Part shown: positions 1-7,792 of the stretch, in pieces | Numbering within the stretch: the stretch's first letter is position 1 | Layout of the letters: each line of letters begins with the position of its first letter | NCBI GenBank assembly: GCA_031363055.1 | Contig: JANLTP010000049.1 | Coordinates: 1 to 27,546, forward strand | Length of the DNA: 27,546 bases | Reading direction: 5' to 3' | Origin: JANLTP01 sp031363055 | GTDB taxonomy: Bacteria; Pseudomonadota; Gammaproteobacteria; Burkholderiales; Burkholderiaceae_E | Position numbers and translations under genes: made by a program | The notes under the pieces: generated by a model | The model's input: only the letters and a program-made list of their open reading frames with translations | What the model was told of the DNA's origin: nothing | The model's database searches: none

Positions 1-210
1 TGCTTGCGCGTTGAGTGTAGTCGTCTCACCGACGTTGATTTGTTTGGTCTCGGGCGTGATTCGGACGCTGGCGACGGCTGCGCTCGACGTGCCGGCGCCG
101 CCGGAGCTGACCGCGGTACCCGAGTCGCCGCCGCCACCGCAGCCGACTATCAGGCTCAAGCTGAAGCCAGCCAAACATAGAATGACTTCACGCAGGAATT
201 GGCGGCTCAT
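1..210 (-). CDS. Lipoprotein with Ig-like start, cut by window edge
   Basis: Only the first 70 codons lie in the window. The ATG at 210 has a GAGGGG ribosome binding site about 9 nt upstream. The N-terminus has a hydrophobic segment (about residues 9-22) and a lipobox ending IVGC, with Cys24 as the likely lipidated residue, then a Gly/Ser-rich linker. From about residue 49 the sequence (SVRITPETKQINVGETTTL) resembles the first strand of a bacterial Ig-like (Big_2) domain, a fold usual in surface proteins. It is predicted to be exported and anchored to a membrane. The start overlaps the stop of the upstream small ORF (ATGA), so it may be the last gene of the minus-strand envelope cluster. Substrate and partner are unknown. 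Confidence 0.75.
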   Translation of the reverse strand, partial: MSRQFLREVILCLAGFSLSLIVGCGGGGDSGTAVSSGGAGTSSAAVASVRITPETKQINVGETTTLNAQA

Positions 211-461
211 TGGATTATCCCCTCATGTTTCTGACGCGAATGAAGGTCTTCTCTAGCCAGTGGCCATCCATGGGTCGCCACGCTGAACTGCCACCGTTCG
301 GCCCGCGCGATCTCGACGGTGTAGCTGCTGACCAGGCGCCCGCTTGCATAGACGACCGCGTTCGCGGGATTCGACACAGTGTCGTTCTTCGCGTCGGATC
401 TCGCGTCGGTCACGGTGCGATCAGGGCAAGGGAGGCCGCAAGGGCCGGCGCGTGATCTCAT
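207..461 (-). CDS. Small hypothetical ORF, possibly a gene remnant
   Basis: An 84-codon frame begins 10 nt after the secreted 133-aa gene and ends in an ATGA overlap with the lipoprotein at 210. No clear ribosome binding site precedes its ATG. From about residue 19 the codons are rich in G/C at the third position (for example NPANAVVYASGRLVSSYTVE), as expected of coding sequence, while the first 18 residues look random. The segment may therefore be the surviving 3' part of a larger gene. No signal peptide and no recognisable domain. The alternative is a spurious frame in a spacer. Confidence 0.35.
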   Translation of the reverse strand: MRSRAGPCGLPCPDRTVTDARSDAKNDTVSNPANAVVYASGRLVSSYTVEIARAERWQFSVATHGWPLAREDLHSRQKHEGIIQ

Positions 462-471
462 TCTGGTGCGG

Positions 472-873
472 CTACTTCTTCAGACCGGCCGCGACCCAGT
501 TCTCGATCGGCGATTTACCCTCCTGGATCATCATCACGGTGGCGTCGAGTTTCTCGCCCCGGATGAAGCCTGACCAGCGCAGCTTGCCGTACTTGGCGCT
601 TTCGGTCTCGGCTTCGAATCGGACCGCATTGCCTTCGGACACGGAGTTGTACGGCGCGTCGGCATAGCCATACTGGTCGCAAGCGCTCGAGTGGAATCTA
701 CCGTTCTTGAAGGTCAGAGTGTCCGCGTCGCCGCGCGTTTTGCCTTTCGCGAGAAACACGCCTTCGAAGATCTTGCCGTCGAGCGTCTCGGCGAATGCCG
801 GGCAAGTGGCGATCGTGAACGCTGCGACCGCCTGAATGATCGTACGCGATACTGAAGTCAGGGTGAAGATCAT
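472..873 (-). CDS. Secreted hypothetical protein, 133 aa
   Basis: A good AGGAG site lies 8 nt before the ATG at 873. The protein opens with a signal peptide: a hydrophobic stretch at about 12-25 and an AFA cleavage site after residue 28, giving a mature protein of about 105 residues beginning ETLDG. The mature part holds an LDGKIFEG segment, a Cys at about 65 (SSACDQYGY) and a Trp-rich C-terminal half (LRWSGFIRG, ENWVAAG), which suggests a small beta-rich periplasmic domain. I do not recognise the family. The upstream spacer carries one copy of a ~120-bp repeat that also lies upstream of the lipoprotein gene at 4521, so the two genes may share an upstream element. Confidence 0.7.
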   Translation of the reverse strand: MIFTLTSVSRTIIQAVAAFTIATCPAFAETLDGKIFEGVFLAKGKTRGDADTLTFKNGRFHSSACDQYGYADAPYNSVSEGNAVRFEAETESAKYGKLRWSGFIRGEKLDATVMMIQEGKSPIENWVAAGLKK

Positions 874-927
874 GAAATTGCTCCTTGGTACGTTGCAAAT
901 TTAATCTGATCGCACTTGTCCGAACGC

Positions 928-1050
928 GATCTGATCGTCTCAAGCAAAAACCTGCGCTCAGGCTTCGTTCGTTTGATAGTGCGTCACAGGCGTGTGTCCG
1001 CGCATGAGCCGATCGGCCAAGCGGTCGGCTAGTCGAATGTCTTCGCAGAC
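928..1050. repeat. Dispersed repeat copy A (~120 bp)
   Basis: This stretch matches 4630-4750 in the same orientation. Identical blocks include CAGGCTTCG, TCGTTTGATA, CATGAGCCGAT, GGCCAAG and GCTAGTCGAATGTC. It ends 54 bp upstream of the minus-strand gene starting at 873. On the plus strand both copies stay open in the same frame and end at the same TAG, with shared residues LRSGF, RLI and AHEPIGQ. The repeat could thus be a shared upstream regulatory element or the duplicated tail of a lost gene. Confidence 0.65.
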
Positions 1051-1095
1051 GTTCTGAGCGGCGACCACCACGGCACCGCGGCATCCGGCGTGTGG

Positions 1096-1775
1096 TCATC
1101 GAGACCGTTGCTTGCCGCGCGCCTGGACGATGTACGCCGTCAGCCAGAAACCTGCGACGAAGAAGACCGCCCGCGCGAGCGACAGTGGCTTTACGAAGTC
1201 AGGCGGCACGACAAAGATGCCGACGCCCAGCGGCAGTTGCACCCATCTAAGGGTGAAAACGAGCAGCTTCTCGACCTGGCTTGCCGCAGGAAGCGCAAAC
1301 GACAGCAGCAACAGGCCGAAATAGCTCGATACGAATTTGACCTGGCTGGCCGTCATCTGCGCGGCGATCGACGATTGCGCAAGGGGTTGACCCTGCTCGG
1401 CCATGGCCAGCATGCTCAATAGGTGGGGTTTTCGATTGCATCGAGCAAAGCGGTTAGAAGCAGTCCCGCTGCCGCAAGCCAGGCGAACACCATCTTGAAT
1501 TCGCGATCGCCTTCGCCTCTTGCCCAATCGCACAGAGTCGCCGCCAGCGCAACGAAGGTCGCACCATAAACACAGAGAAAAATGTAGTCGAAGCCAAGCT
1601 CCAGCCTCAGTGCCGCGGACCTTTGCACGAGCAGCCTGGCATAGTCGGCAGCCGGCCTGTTGATCTGAAATACCTGATGCGAGCCAAGGCCTGCCAGCGC
1701 CAGAATCAGCAACACCAGAGCGAGCGCGCCCGCGACGGCCGCGAGTGCCACCGTCGTGCGTTCTGCTCTGTTCAT
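1096..1775 (-). pseudogene. Multi-pass membrane protein, single frameshift
   Basis: The first half starts at the ATG at 1775 (MNRAERTTV), 24 nt after the stop of the 770-aa lipoprotein gene, so it is probably cotranscribed. It shows a TM helix at about residues 9-27, another hydrophobic block, and ends at a TGA after AIENPTY. The reading continues one frame over as HLLSMLAMAEQ and on through two or three more hydrophobic segments to the stop at 1096. Adding one C to the CCCC run (GGGG at 1425-1428 on the plus strand) would join the halves as AIENPHLLSMLA, a protein of about 226 residues. The family is not recognised; the size and helix pattern suggest an inner-membrane protein of about four to five helices. 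A true mutation or a homopolymer sequencing error are both possible. Confidence 0.7.
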
Positions 1776-1798
1776 CGTCGAGTCCCAGACGGTCAACG

Positions 1799-4111
1799 TC
1801 AGGGCAACATGATACGGATCGACGGCGGCACCGTAACGACCGATTCGGGCACCGGGTAGGGAACGTCCCAGCGTTCCGACCAGGATGGGCCGCCGGCCGC
1901 AAAACCCGCTGGCCCCGAGGCGCTCGAAAGCGCCGTGCCGATGACCCCGCTTTTTTCGCCTTCGGCCCACACGCCCTTGGTTTCGACATCGGGGCACGGG
2001 GCGTCGCAGGCCTTCAGATATCGCCACTTGACCGTCCATCCCGCCGGCCGGGCGGGGCTGGTTCCGCCGCGATCGGCGTAGTAATGCACACCCAAACGGT
2101 AGGTACCGGTGATGCCGCTGGCGCTCGTGCCGTTCGAATACCGAGTCACCATGCCGTTGCGCGCGATGTAGTGCTCCGGCCCCAATCCCGAGGTATTGTC
2201 GAGATCGAGGTAGGGATTGGCCTGCGAGCTGCCTCGGCGGTGACTGTAGTAGACGATATCCCCCTGCTGGCCGCTGCCCGAGCCGTTGGGTTCCTGGACA
2301 TACAGATCGACGTCGGACGTGTCGATGGTCCAGGTCAAAGTCGCCGAGAATGCGCTGGGCGTGGCGGTCGAATCGACCAGGATCTCCTTGAATGCGGCCC
2401 AGTTCAGTTGCGCACCCGAGGTCTTGGCGAGCAACGCGATCTGATTGATGCCGGAGAACACCGGGATCGTCGCCGAGAACTTGCCGGTACCGCCGCCGGA
2501 GCGATTGTCCACGTTTGCCTCGAAGCGGCCGCTGGGCGCGATGATGCTGATTCTGTCGACCGCCGAGCCTGTAACCTGTGCCTCCCCGCCCAGCACCGTG
2601 CCCTCGATGAGGATCGCGGTATCGGCCGTGATGTAGCGCGGCTGGCCTTGAGTCGTGACCGCCGTGGTATTGAGGATCGAGTTGCCGGTATTCGCCTCGA
2701 CCATGCGGGTGAGCGTGATCTTCGGGAACACCGAGCCGTCGGCGAAGTTGCCATCGGCAGCCTTCTTCAAGTCGGCGATGACGTCAGTCGTCAGGCCGAG
2801 GTAGAAGCCGATGTGCTCGAAATCGTTGTACAGGTACTTGCCGCCGTCGGTGTCCGTGCCGGACTCGTATTGTTTGAAGCCGTTGGCCGAGGTGTAGACG
2901 ATACGCCGCGCCGAGTCGCCGGGATAGTTCGGATCGTAGACGTAGAACGTAATGTCGCCGTTGGACGCGATGTCGGCCCGGTACACCATGATTGCATGGT
3001 TGCCGGTGCGGGTACCGTCCGCGAGCGTTCGATAGATCGCCATCAACGCCGGATTCTTGGTGACCTGCATTGCGCCGATCAGGCTGCGGGCGACGTTGTG
3101 CGACGACGAGACTTGCAGCGACTGCTCATCGTTCCGGCCTTTGGCGCGCCAGATGTCGTTCATCGCATTGTGAGCACGGCTGGCCAGTTCGATCGCGGTC
3201 GCATCGTCGACCCAGGTCTGCGTGGGAGCCGGATCGCGGTAGCCGCTGTACAGCTTGCCGCGGTAGCGCTCGCGAAAGTAGTACTTGGCGAGCGCCACCA
3301 TGCCCAGGCAGTTGCCGCCTTGCGAGCGGCGATAGTACGAGCCGTAGTTGGGAATGAACCAGCCGTCCAGATCCACCTGAAAACCGGTATCGACGATCCT
3401 TCCGCTCGCTCCCGTGAATAATTCGAGTCCGATTCCTGCAATGACATACTCGGCATAGGCCTTGATCGATGCCGCACTCTTGACGCCGGGCTGGGCCTCG
3501 GCCGTGGGCGACAGCAGCGCACCACTGCCCGGAGCGCGGGTCTGGAACCGTAACGTGGTCGATCGATCGGGGCGGTACAAGCCCATTGGCTCGAGCTTGC
3601 CGCCGGCCTCCAGCTTGTAGACATTCAGGCCCTCGTCGGCACCGCTGGGCGGCAAGGTGATCGTAACCGGCAAAGCGAACGCTTTTTCCTTGTTCCACTG
3701 GTCCGACGCCCTCGTCTCGATTCGGATCAGGCGGCTTTTGATGCCGGCACCCGTCGGCAGCCCGCTTACCGCGTTCACGGCTGCAGAGGAGACTACGAAG
3801 GTCACCGACTCGCTTGCAGCACCGGCAGGAACTTCGATCTTCAGGCCGGCCAGCGGGTCGGACCCGCTTGAAACCGTGATCGTCCCTCCGGCGGCGCTCA
3901 CCGTCGAACTCGACAAGGTCGATGTCTGCAGTGTGCCGGTGGTCAGCTCGATGCCCGGCTGAGCTGACGCTGGCGTTGGCGCCGGCGCCAGTGCTGTCGC
4001 TGTCGAATCACCACCGCTGCCACATCCGCCGGCCGCCAGCAGCGCGGCGACGACCAACGCGGCCATTGACAGCTTGCCACCTGTGAAGCGACTGGCTGAT
4101 CGTGTGCTCAT
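1799..4111 (-). CDS. Large lipoprotein, papain-like Cys/His core and DUF2135-like domain
   Basis: 770 aa, ATG at 4111 with GGAGA 7 nt upstream. Residues 1-30 form a lipoprotein signal (LLAAGGC, Cys30), followed by an Ala/Pro linker. Residues ~70-200 form a beta-rich domain with a ZU5-like pattern (AAGGTI, LKIEVPAGA). Residues ~255-440 look like a papain-like cysteine peptidase or transglutaminase-like domain: Cys268 in QGGNCLGM, His372 in TGNHAIMVY, and Asp393/Asn395 in YDPNYP, in the order seen in C39-like folds. Residues ~585-685 match the DUF2135 (YfaP-like) pattern: DVDLYVQEPNG, then LGPEHY, then GTYRLGVHYYA. The product is predicted to be membrane-anchored and exposed to the periplasm or surface. 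Cleavage of a peptide or cross-link is inferred from the fold only. The Cys-rich lipoprotein gene lies 101 bp upstream. Confidence 0.85.
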   Translation of the reverse strand: MSTRSASRFTGGKLSMAALVVAALLAAGGCGSGGDSTATALAPAPTPASAQPGIELTTGTLQTSTLSSSTVSAAGGTITVSSGSDPLAGLKIEVPAGAASESVTFVVSSAAVNAVSGLPTGAGIKSRLIRIETRASDQWNKEKAFALPVTITLPPSGADEGLNVYKLEAGGKLEPMGLYRPDRSTTLRFQTRAPGSGALLSPTAEAQPGVKSAASIKAYAEYVIAGIGLELFTGASGRIVDTGFQVDLDGWFIPNYGSYYRRSQGGNCLGMVALAKYYFRERYRGKLYSGYRDPAPTQTWVDDATAIELASRAHNAMNDIWRAKGRNDEQSLQVSSSHNVARSLIGAMQVTKNPALMAIYRTLADGTRTGNHAIMVYRADIASNGDITFYVYDPNYPGDSARRIVYTSANGFKQYESGTDTDGGKYLYNDFEHIGFYLGLTTDVIADLKKAADGNFADGSVFPKITLTRMVEANTGNSILNTTAVTTQGQPRYITADTAILIEGTVLGGEAQVTGSAVDRISIIAPSGRFEANVDNRSGGGTGKFSATIPVFSGINQIALLAKTSGAQLNWAAFKEILVDSTATPSAFSATLTWTIDTSDVDLYVQEPNGSGSGQQGDIVYYSHRRGSSQANPYLDLDNTSGLGPEHYIARNGMVTRYSNGTSASGITGTYRLGVHYYADRGGTSPARPAGWTVKWRYLKACDAPCPDVETKGVWAEGEKSGVIGTALSSASGPAGFAAGGPSWSERWDVPYPVPESVVTVPPSIRIMLP

Positions 4112-4212
4112 CGCTGAGTCTCCATGCGCCGGTCAAACCGGCAAGGTGTAGTGAATGGACGAAGCGGATTTGTCTCGGAGAATCGCAGGCTTCGTCGTTC
4201 GACCGGTCCGTT

Positions 4213-4521
4213 CTATTGAGACGGGCATCCCACTTTGCACTGACGCCCGATGCAGTCGCCCGGGGTCATGCCTATCTGCGGGTTCTCGTAACTGGAGCAT
4301 TGTTTGGCCGTAGCCAGTCGTTGGCATACGGCACCGTCCGTGATGTTCTGGCCCAGAGTCAGATCGCAGGTGGCGCATGACGCCCCGGATTTCACGGTCG
4401 GGCCACTGTCTCCGAACAGCCCGCCCCCGCTGCAAGATGTCGCGGTCTCTCCACACGCGTACAGGGCAAAGATGCCCACCACGGAAAGTGCCACAAACAG
4501 AATATGTCGCATAGTCCTCAT
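4213..4521 (-). CDS. Small cysteine-rich lipoprotein, 102 aa
   Basis: The ATG at 4521 (MRTMRH) is chosen over the in-frame ATG at 4512 because AGGAG lies 7-8 nt upstream of it. A hydrophobic segment leads to the lipobox ALYAC with Cys23 as the lipidated residue. The mature ~80 residues contain nine further Cys, including CATC, CQR, QC and QCKVGC, an arrangement suggesting disulfides or metal binding in the periplasm. No known domain was recognised. It is the first gene of the minus-strand envelope cluster, 101 bp upstream of the 770-aa lipoprotein. Repeat copy B lies 109 bp upstream of its start. Confidence 0.75.
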   Translation of the reverse strand: MRTMRHILFVALSVVGIFALYACGETATSCSGGGLFGDSGPTVKSGASCATCDLTLGQNITDGAVCQRLATAKQCSSYENPQIGMTPGDCIGRQCKVGCPSQ

Positions 4522-4629
4522 CTCGGCTCTCCTTTGGCATTAATCGAAGTCACTACCGATAGGACGACCCAGGCGCATCCTGTCTCCAGGCTGACGGATG
4601 TCAGACTGTGTTGTTTGGTATCTGAACTC

Positions 4630-4750
4630 GATCCGATCGTCTGTAGCGAATGCCTGCGGTCAGGCTTCGGTCGTTTGATATTAGGTCACGCGCGGGCGCA
4701 GGCGCATGAGCCGATTGGCCAAGAGATCAGCTAGTCGAATGTCATCGACT
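4630..4750. repeat. Dispersed repeat copy B (~120 bp)
   Basis: This is the partner of the repeat at 928-1050, in the same orientation and diverged by roughly one base in four or five. It sits between the end of the histidine kinase gene and the start of the lipoprotein gene at 4521. Its position upstream of a minus-strand exported-protein gene mirrors that of copy A. Confidence 0.65.
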
Positions 4751-4751
4751 C

Positions 4752-4776
4752 GCAGCCTGTCAGTCCGACAGGCTGC
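4752..4776 (-). terminator. Strong hairpin at the end of the kinase gene
   Basis: GCAGCCTGTC (4752-4761) and GACAGGCTGC (4767-4776) form a perfect 10-bp stem with a 5-nt loop. The stem begins at the last base of the kinase stop codon. On the minus strand the sequence after the stem (GAGTCGATGAC) has no T-run, so this is a 3'-end hairpin rather than a classic intrinsic terminator. Confidence 0.55.
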
Positions 4777-6647
4777 TAGGTCGACAGACCTTGGTGCTCG
4801 GTCAAACGCCGGGCAAGGATGTCCCGCAGCCGGTGCGGCGGCAGCGGCTTGAGCAAAACCGGCAGGCCGCTTTGACGCAGCTCGGCCAATCGCTCGGGCC
4901 GGGTGTTTCCGGTCAGGATCGAAATCCGCAGCCCCGGCGACTCAGCCGCCAGCCAGCGCGCGATCTCCAGGCCCGATTCGGCCTTGCCGAGCATGTCATC
5001 AATCAACGCTACATCGATCGGGGCACCCGCTCGTACGATGGCTCGCACCTCCTCGAGTGATTCGACGAACATGGCCTCGACGCCCCAGGCCTGGAACTGT
5101 TGGCTCATGGCCTCGCACACCAACGGATCGTCGTCCACGATCAACACGCGGCAGCCCGCGACCGTGACTTCCTGGTCCTCGATTTGCACGGAATCATCGG
5201 TTGCACAGTTGGCCTTCGCCGGCGCCTGCACCGTTGGAATCACGAACTCGAAACGGCTGCCCAGCCCGACCGCGCTCGTCAGCATCAGTTCGACGCCGAG
5301 CAGGTTGCTGATGCGCCGAGCGATCGCCAGCCCCAGCCCGACGCCGTTGCCGCGGCGGCGAGCCGGATTGTCCAGTTGCACGAACTCGCCGAAGACCTTG
5401 TCCTGGTCTTCGGGGGCGATGCCCGGGCCGGTGTCGACCACGGCCACCCTGAGCCCAGCGCTGGTACTTTCGCAGATAACGGTTACGGAACCGCGCTCGG
5501 TGAATCGGACCGCATTCGACAGCAGGTTGCGCAGCAGACGTTCGATCAGCAGCATGTCTGTCTGAACCGTCGCTGCCGGTGCGCTCACCGCCAGCGCCAG
5601 CCCCTTCTGGCGGGCCTGCGGCTCGATCTCCTGCTTCAGCTCGTTCAACAGTACATCGAAACGGAAAACGGTCGGCTCGGGCTTGACCACGTCGGCGTCG
5701 AACTTGGACAGATCGAGCAGGCTGTTGAATTGGTCTTCCAATACACCCGCAGTGAAGGTCACCCGCCGATGAAGTGTTCGAGCCTCATCGCCATGTACGT
5801 GCGATTCCAGCGAACCGAGAAAGAGCATCAGCGCATGCAGAGGCTGGCGCAGATCGTGGCTGGCGGCGGCCAGAAAACGCGACTTGGCGAGATTGGCCTC
5901 GCGCGCCGCTGCAGAAGCTTCATTGGCTGCATCGCGGGCAATCTGCAGCTCGCCTTTCTCCTGCTGCAGTGCCGCCAGGGCCTGGTTCTTCTCCGACTCC
6001 TCGGCAAAGCGCCTGCGAACCAGTTGCTCGTACTGGGTTGCAAAGGTGATCAGCATCCAACCGAGGAACAGCGGCAGCAGCGCCAGGATCATCGACTTGC
6101 CCTGGCCCCATAAGACCCAGCCGAGCGACAGCGAAATCAGATTGACCGGCGCTGCCACGAGAAACGCCGGCCGATAACCTGCCGTGGTTGCGACGCCGCC
6201 GGCGGCTATCCCCACTTGAACGACAGTCAAAATGGCTTGGTCGAGCAAATCGAGATACGCGAAGAACAGCAGGGGAACCAGGCCCATGCAAATGCCCGTC
6301 GCACTGGCCAGTATCACGAAGAAACGCAGACTTGCCCGCACATCGCGATAAGTATCACGCAGCGTCCGACGAGCGAAAAGCGTTCGAACGACCGACAGCG
6401 CGATGTACAGGGTCGCCAGCGGCAGCGTCAGCCACGCCGGTGCCTTATCCCATGCTATCCAGGCTGTAAATACCGCCGCGACGACCGCCGGCAAGATCGA
6501 GCGCTCCGCATGCCGACACAAAAGCTCGAGCTGCTCGGATTCCAGCGCAGCGTCGGCATCGGCAAGGCTTAGTGATGTCGGCATCGCTCCGGCTGTTCGC
6601 GCATCAAGGTCAACAGGCACGGCTATACTTTGTTGGGGATCGATCAC
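4776..6647 (-). CDS. Membrane hybrid sensor histidine kinase
   Basis: 623 aa, GTG start overlapping the response regulator stop (GTGA). Residues ~50-205 contain about six hydrophobic helices with no large sensor domain outside the membrane. A coiled-coil linker (~210-258) follows. The HisKA motif SHDLRQPLHAL places the phospho-accepting His at 264. The ATPase domain shows the N box (NLLSNAVRFTERG, ~374-386), G1 (VVDTGPGI), the F box and G2 (GNGVGLGLAIARR). A C-terminal receiver domain (~500-615) has the acidic pocket VDDD, the likely phospho-accepting Asp550 in ALIDDML, a Thr in ILTGN and Lys600 in LLKPL. It should autophosphorylate His264, pass phosphate to its own Asp550 and to a regulator, most likely the one encoded just upstream. 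The signal is unknown. Confidence 0.93.
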   Translation of the reverse strand: MIDPQQSIAVPVDLDARTAGAMPTSLSLADADAALESEQLELLCRHAERSILPAVVAAVFTAWIAWDKAPAWLTLPLATLYIALSVVRTLFARRTLRDTYRDVRASLRFFVILASATGICMGLVPLLFFAYLDLLDQAILTVVQVGIAAGGVATTAGYRPAFLVAAPVNLISLSLGWVLWGQGKSMILALLPLFLGWMLITFATQYEQLVRRRFAEESEKNQALAALQQEKGELQIARDAANEASAAAREANLAKSRFLAAASHDLRQPLHALMLFLGSLESHVHGDEARTLHRRVTFTAGVLEDQFNSLLDLSKFDADVVKPEPTVFRFDVLLNELKQEIEPQARQKGLALAVSAPAATVQTDMLLIERLLRNLLSNAVRFTERGSVTVICESTSAGLRVAVVDTGPGIAPEDQDKVFGEFVQLDNPARRRGNGVGLGLAIARRISNLLGVELMLTSAVGLGSRFEFVIPTVQAPAKANCATDDSVQIEDQEVTVAGCRVLIVDDDPLVCEAMSQQFQAWGVEAMFVESLEEVRAIVRAGAPIDVALIDDMLGKAESGLEIARWLAAESPGLRISILTGNTRPERLAELRQSGLPVLLKPLPPHRLRDILARRLTEHQGLST

Positions 6648-7360
6648 GCACGCGTCAAGCCTTGACGTGAGGCCTCGACGACCAACTGCATGCGGTCACG
6701 AAAGCCCAAAATCTGCAGCACCGTCGAAACCTGATTTTTCGCGGTGCTTTCCGAGATATTGAGCCGCCGCGCAACCTCCTTGATGTGCAGACCCGAGAGA
6801 ATGCATTCGAAGGTGTCGCGCTGGCGGACCGTGAGCACTGACAATTTGCGCTGCAGGCTTGCCACCGGTGCGGGCGGACTGGCACCGGACCGCGCAGCCG
6901 CGGACGGAAGTTCCAGATCGGCCAGCACCGCCGGCGGTAGGTAGATGCCGTTGGCCAGTACCAGGTCCAACGCGCGCTCAAACACCGCAAAGCTTGACGA
7001 TTTCGGAACGAAGCCGACCGCACCGAGCCGGATTGCGGCACGAATCACGCTGGGTCGCTCTTCGCTCGAAAGGACGACGATCGGCACGTCAGGAACGTTC
7101 TCGCGCATGAAACTCAAGGCGAGCAAAACGTCCGCGTGCACGCCGCTGTCGACCGTTTTAAGCTGGGCGCGCAGGAGCTCGATGCCCGGAAACGAAAGAT
7201 CCAGCAGCACCAAGTCCGGCCGGTGTTCCTTGCACAGCGCCACCGCCTGCTCGCAGCTATCGGCCTCAAGCAAGGACACCGAGTCCCTCCCGCTTGCGCG
7301 TACCCGCAGTGCGAGACTCTCGCGCACCAACGGATGGTCATCGATCAGCAGTAGCTTCAT
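6644..7360 (-). CDS. LuxR/NarL-type response regulator
   Basis: 238 aa. The start is the ATG at 7360 (MKLLLIDDHP) because the receiver domain begins there; AAGG lies about 14 nt upstream. Receiver residues: acidic pair Asp7/Asp8, phospho-accepting Asp54 in LVLLDLSFPG, Ser in VVLSS and Lys120 in GFVPKSS. Residues ~165-235 are a GerE/LuxR helix-turn-helix with LTVRQRDTFECILSGLHIKE and NISESTAKNQVSTVLQ. The stretch between LSFPG and PIVVLS is about ten residues longer than usual, so helix 3 of the receiver domain may carry an insertion. The gene overlaps the downstream kinase by 4 nt, so the two are translationally coupled and probably partners. Its targets are unknown; the adjacent envelope cluster is a candidate. 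Confidence 0.92.
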   Translation of the reverse strand: MKLLLIDDHPLVRESLALRVRASGRDSVSLLEADSCEQAVALCKEHRPDLVLLDLSFPGIELLRAQLKTVDSGVHADVLLALSFMRENVPDVPIVVLSSEERPSVIRAAIRLGAVGFVPKSSSFAVFERALDLVLANGIYLPPAVLADLELPSAAARSGASPPAPVASLQRKLSVLTVRQRDTFECILSGLHIKEVARRLNISESTAKNQVSTVLQILGFRDRMQLVVEASRQGLTRA

Positions 7361-7487
7361 AGAATTTGGCCCTTGCCTGAGCGAATGGGAGACGCCAAGG
7401 AACCGTGCTACCCAATCGTATCTCAACGCAGGGTTCTCACCAAGGGCAATGTGTATGGCCGTTTGGCCAGTCGGTTGGCTATTTTTC

Positions 7488-7640
7488 TCAAGTCCAGCAA
7501 GGTGCGCCGCTCTCAACGCGTGTCTGCAACATCAGGTGCGCGCCGATTGCGGACCAGCGCATCTGCACCTGTTGTCCCGGCGTGTGCGCATGGGTCAGGT
7601 TCGCGGCGTGATCCGAGCAGTGACGCACCTGGACGTGAGT
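7488..7640 (-). mobile_element. Possible transposase 3' remnant
   Basis: On the minus strand the segment QVQMRWSAIGAHLMLQTRV resembles the C-terminal motif (QMRW..GAHLLLQ.R..VL) of a transposase family that I cannot name firmly. The sequence after RV goes out of frame and no terminal repeat is visible. The rest of 7361-7792 shows no convincing gene. If real, this is a short relic beside the response regulator promoter region. Confidence 0.35.
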
Positions 7641-7792
7641 CAGTCCGATATCGATGCGACGATCCTGGCGATTCGGGCCATTGCACAGGCGCCCCACGCT
7701 CCGGGCGCTGATCCGCTCAACAGCACCAGAGCGCACCGCATCGCCGGTGAAACCACGTTCGACGATGGCCAAGTGAGCGCGTTAAAGCGCAG

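Noticed and set aside
1745..3421. A 558-codon plus-strand open frame
   Set aside because: It is antisense to the 770-aa lipoprotein, whose lipobox and domain motifs are clear. The plus-strand product is Arg/Val-rich without motifs, as expected from a GC-rich shadow.
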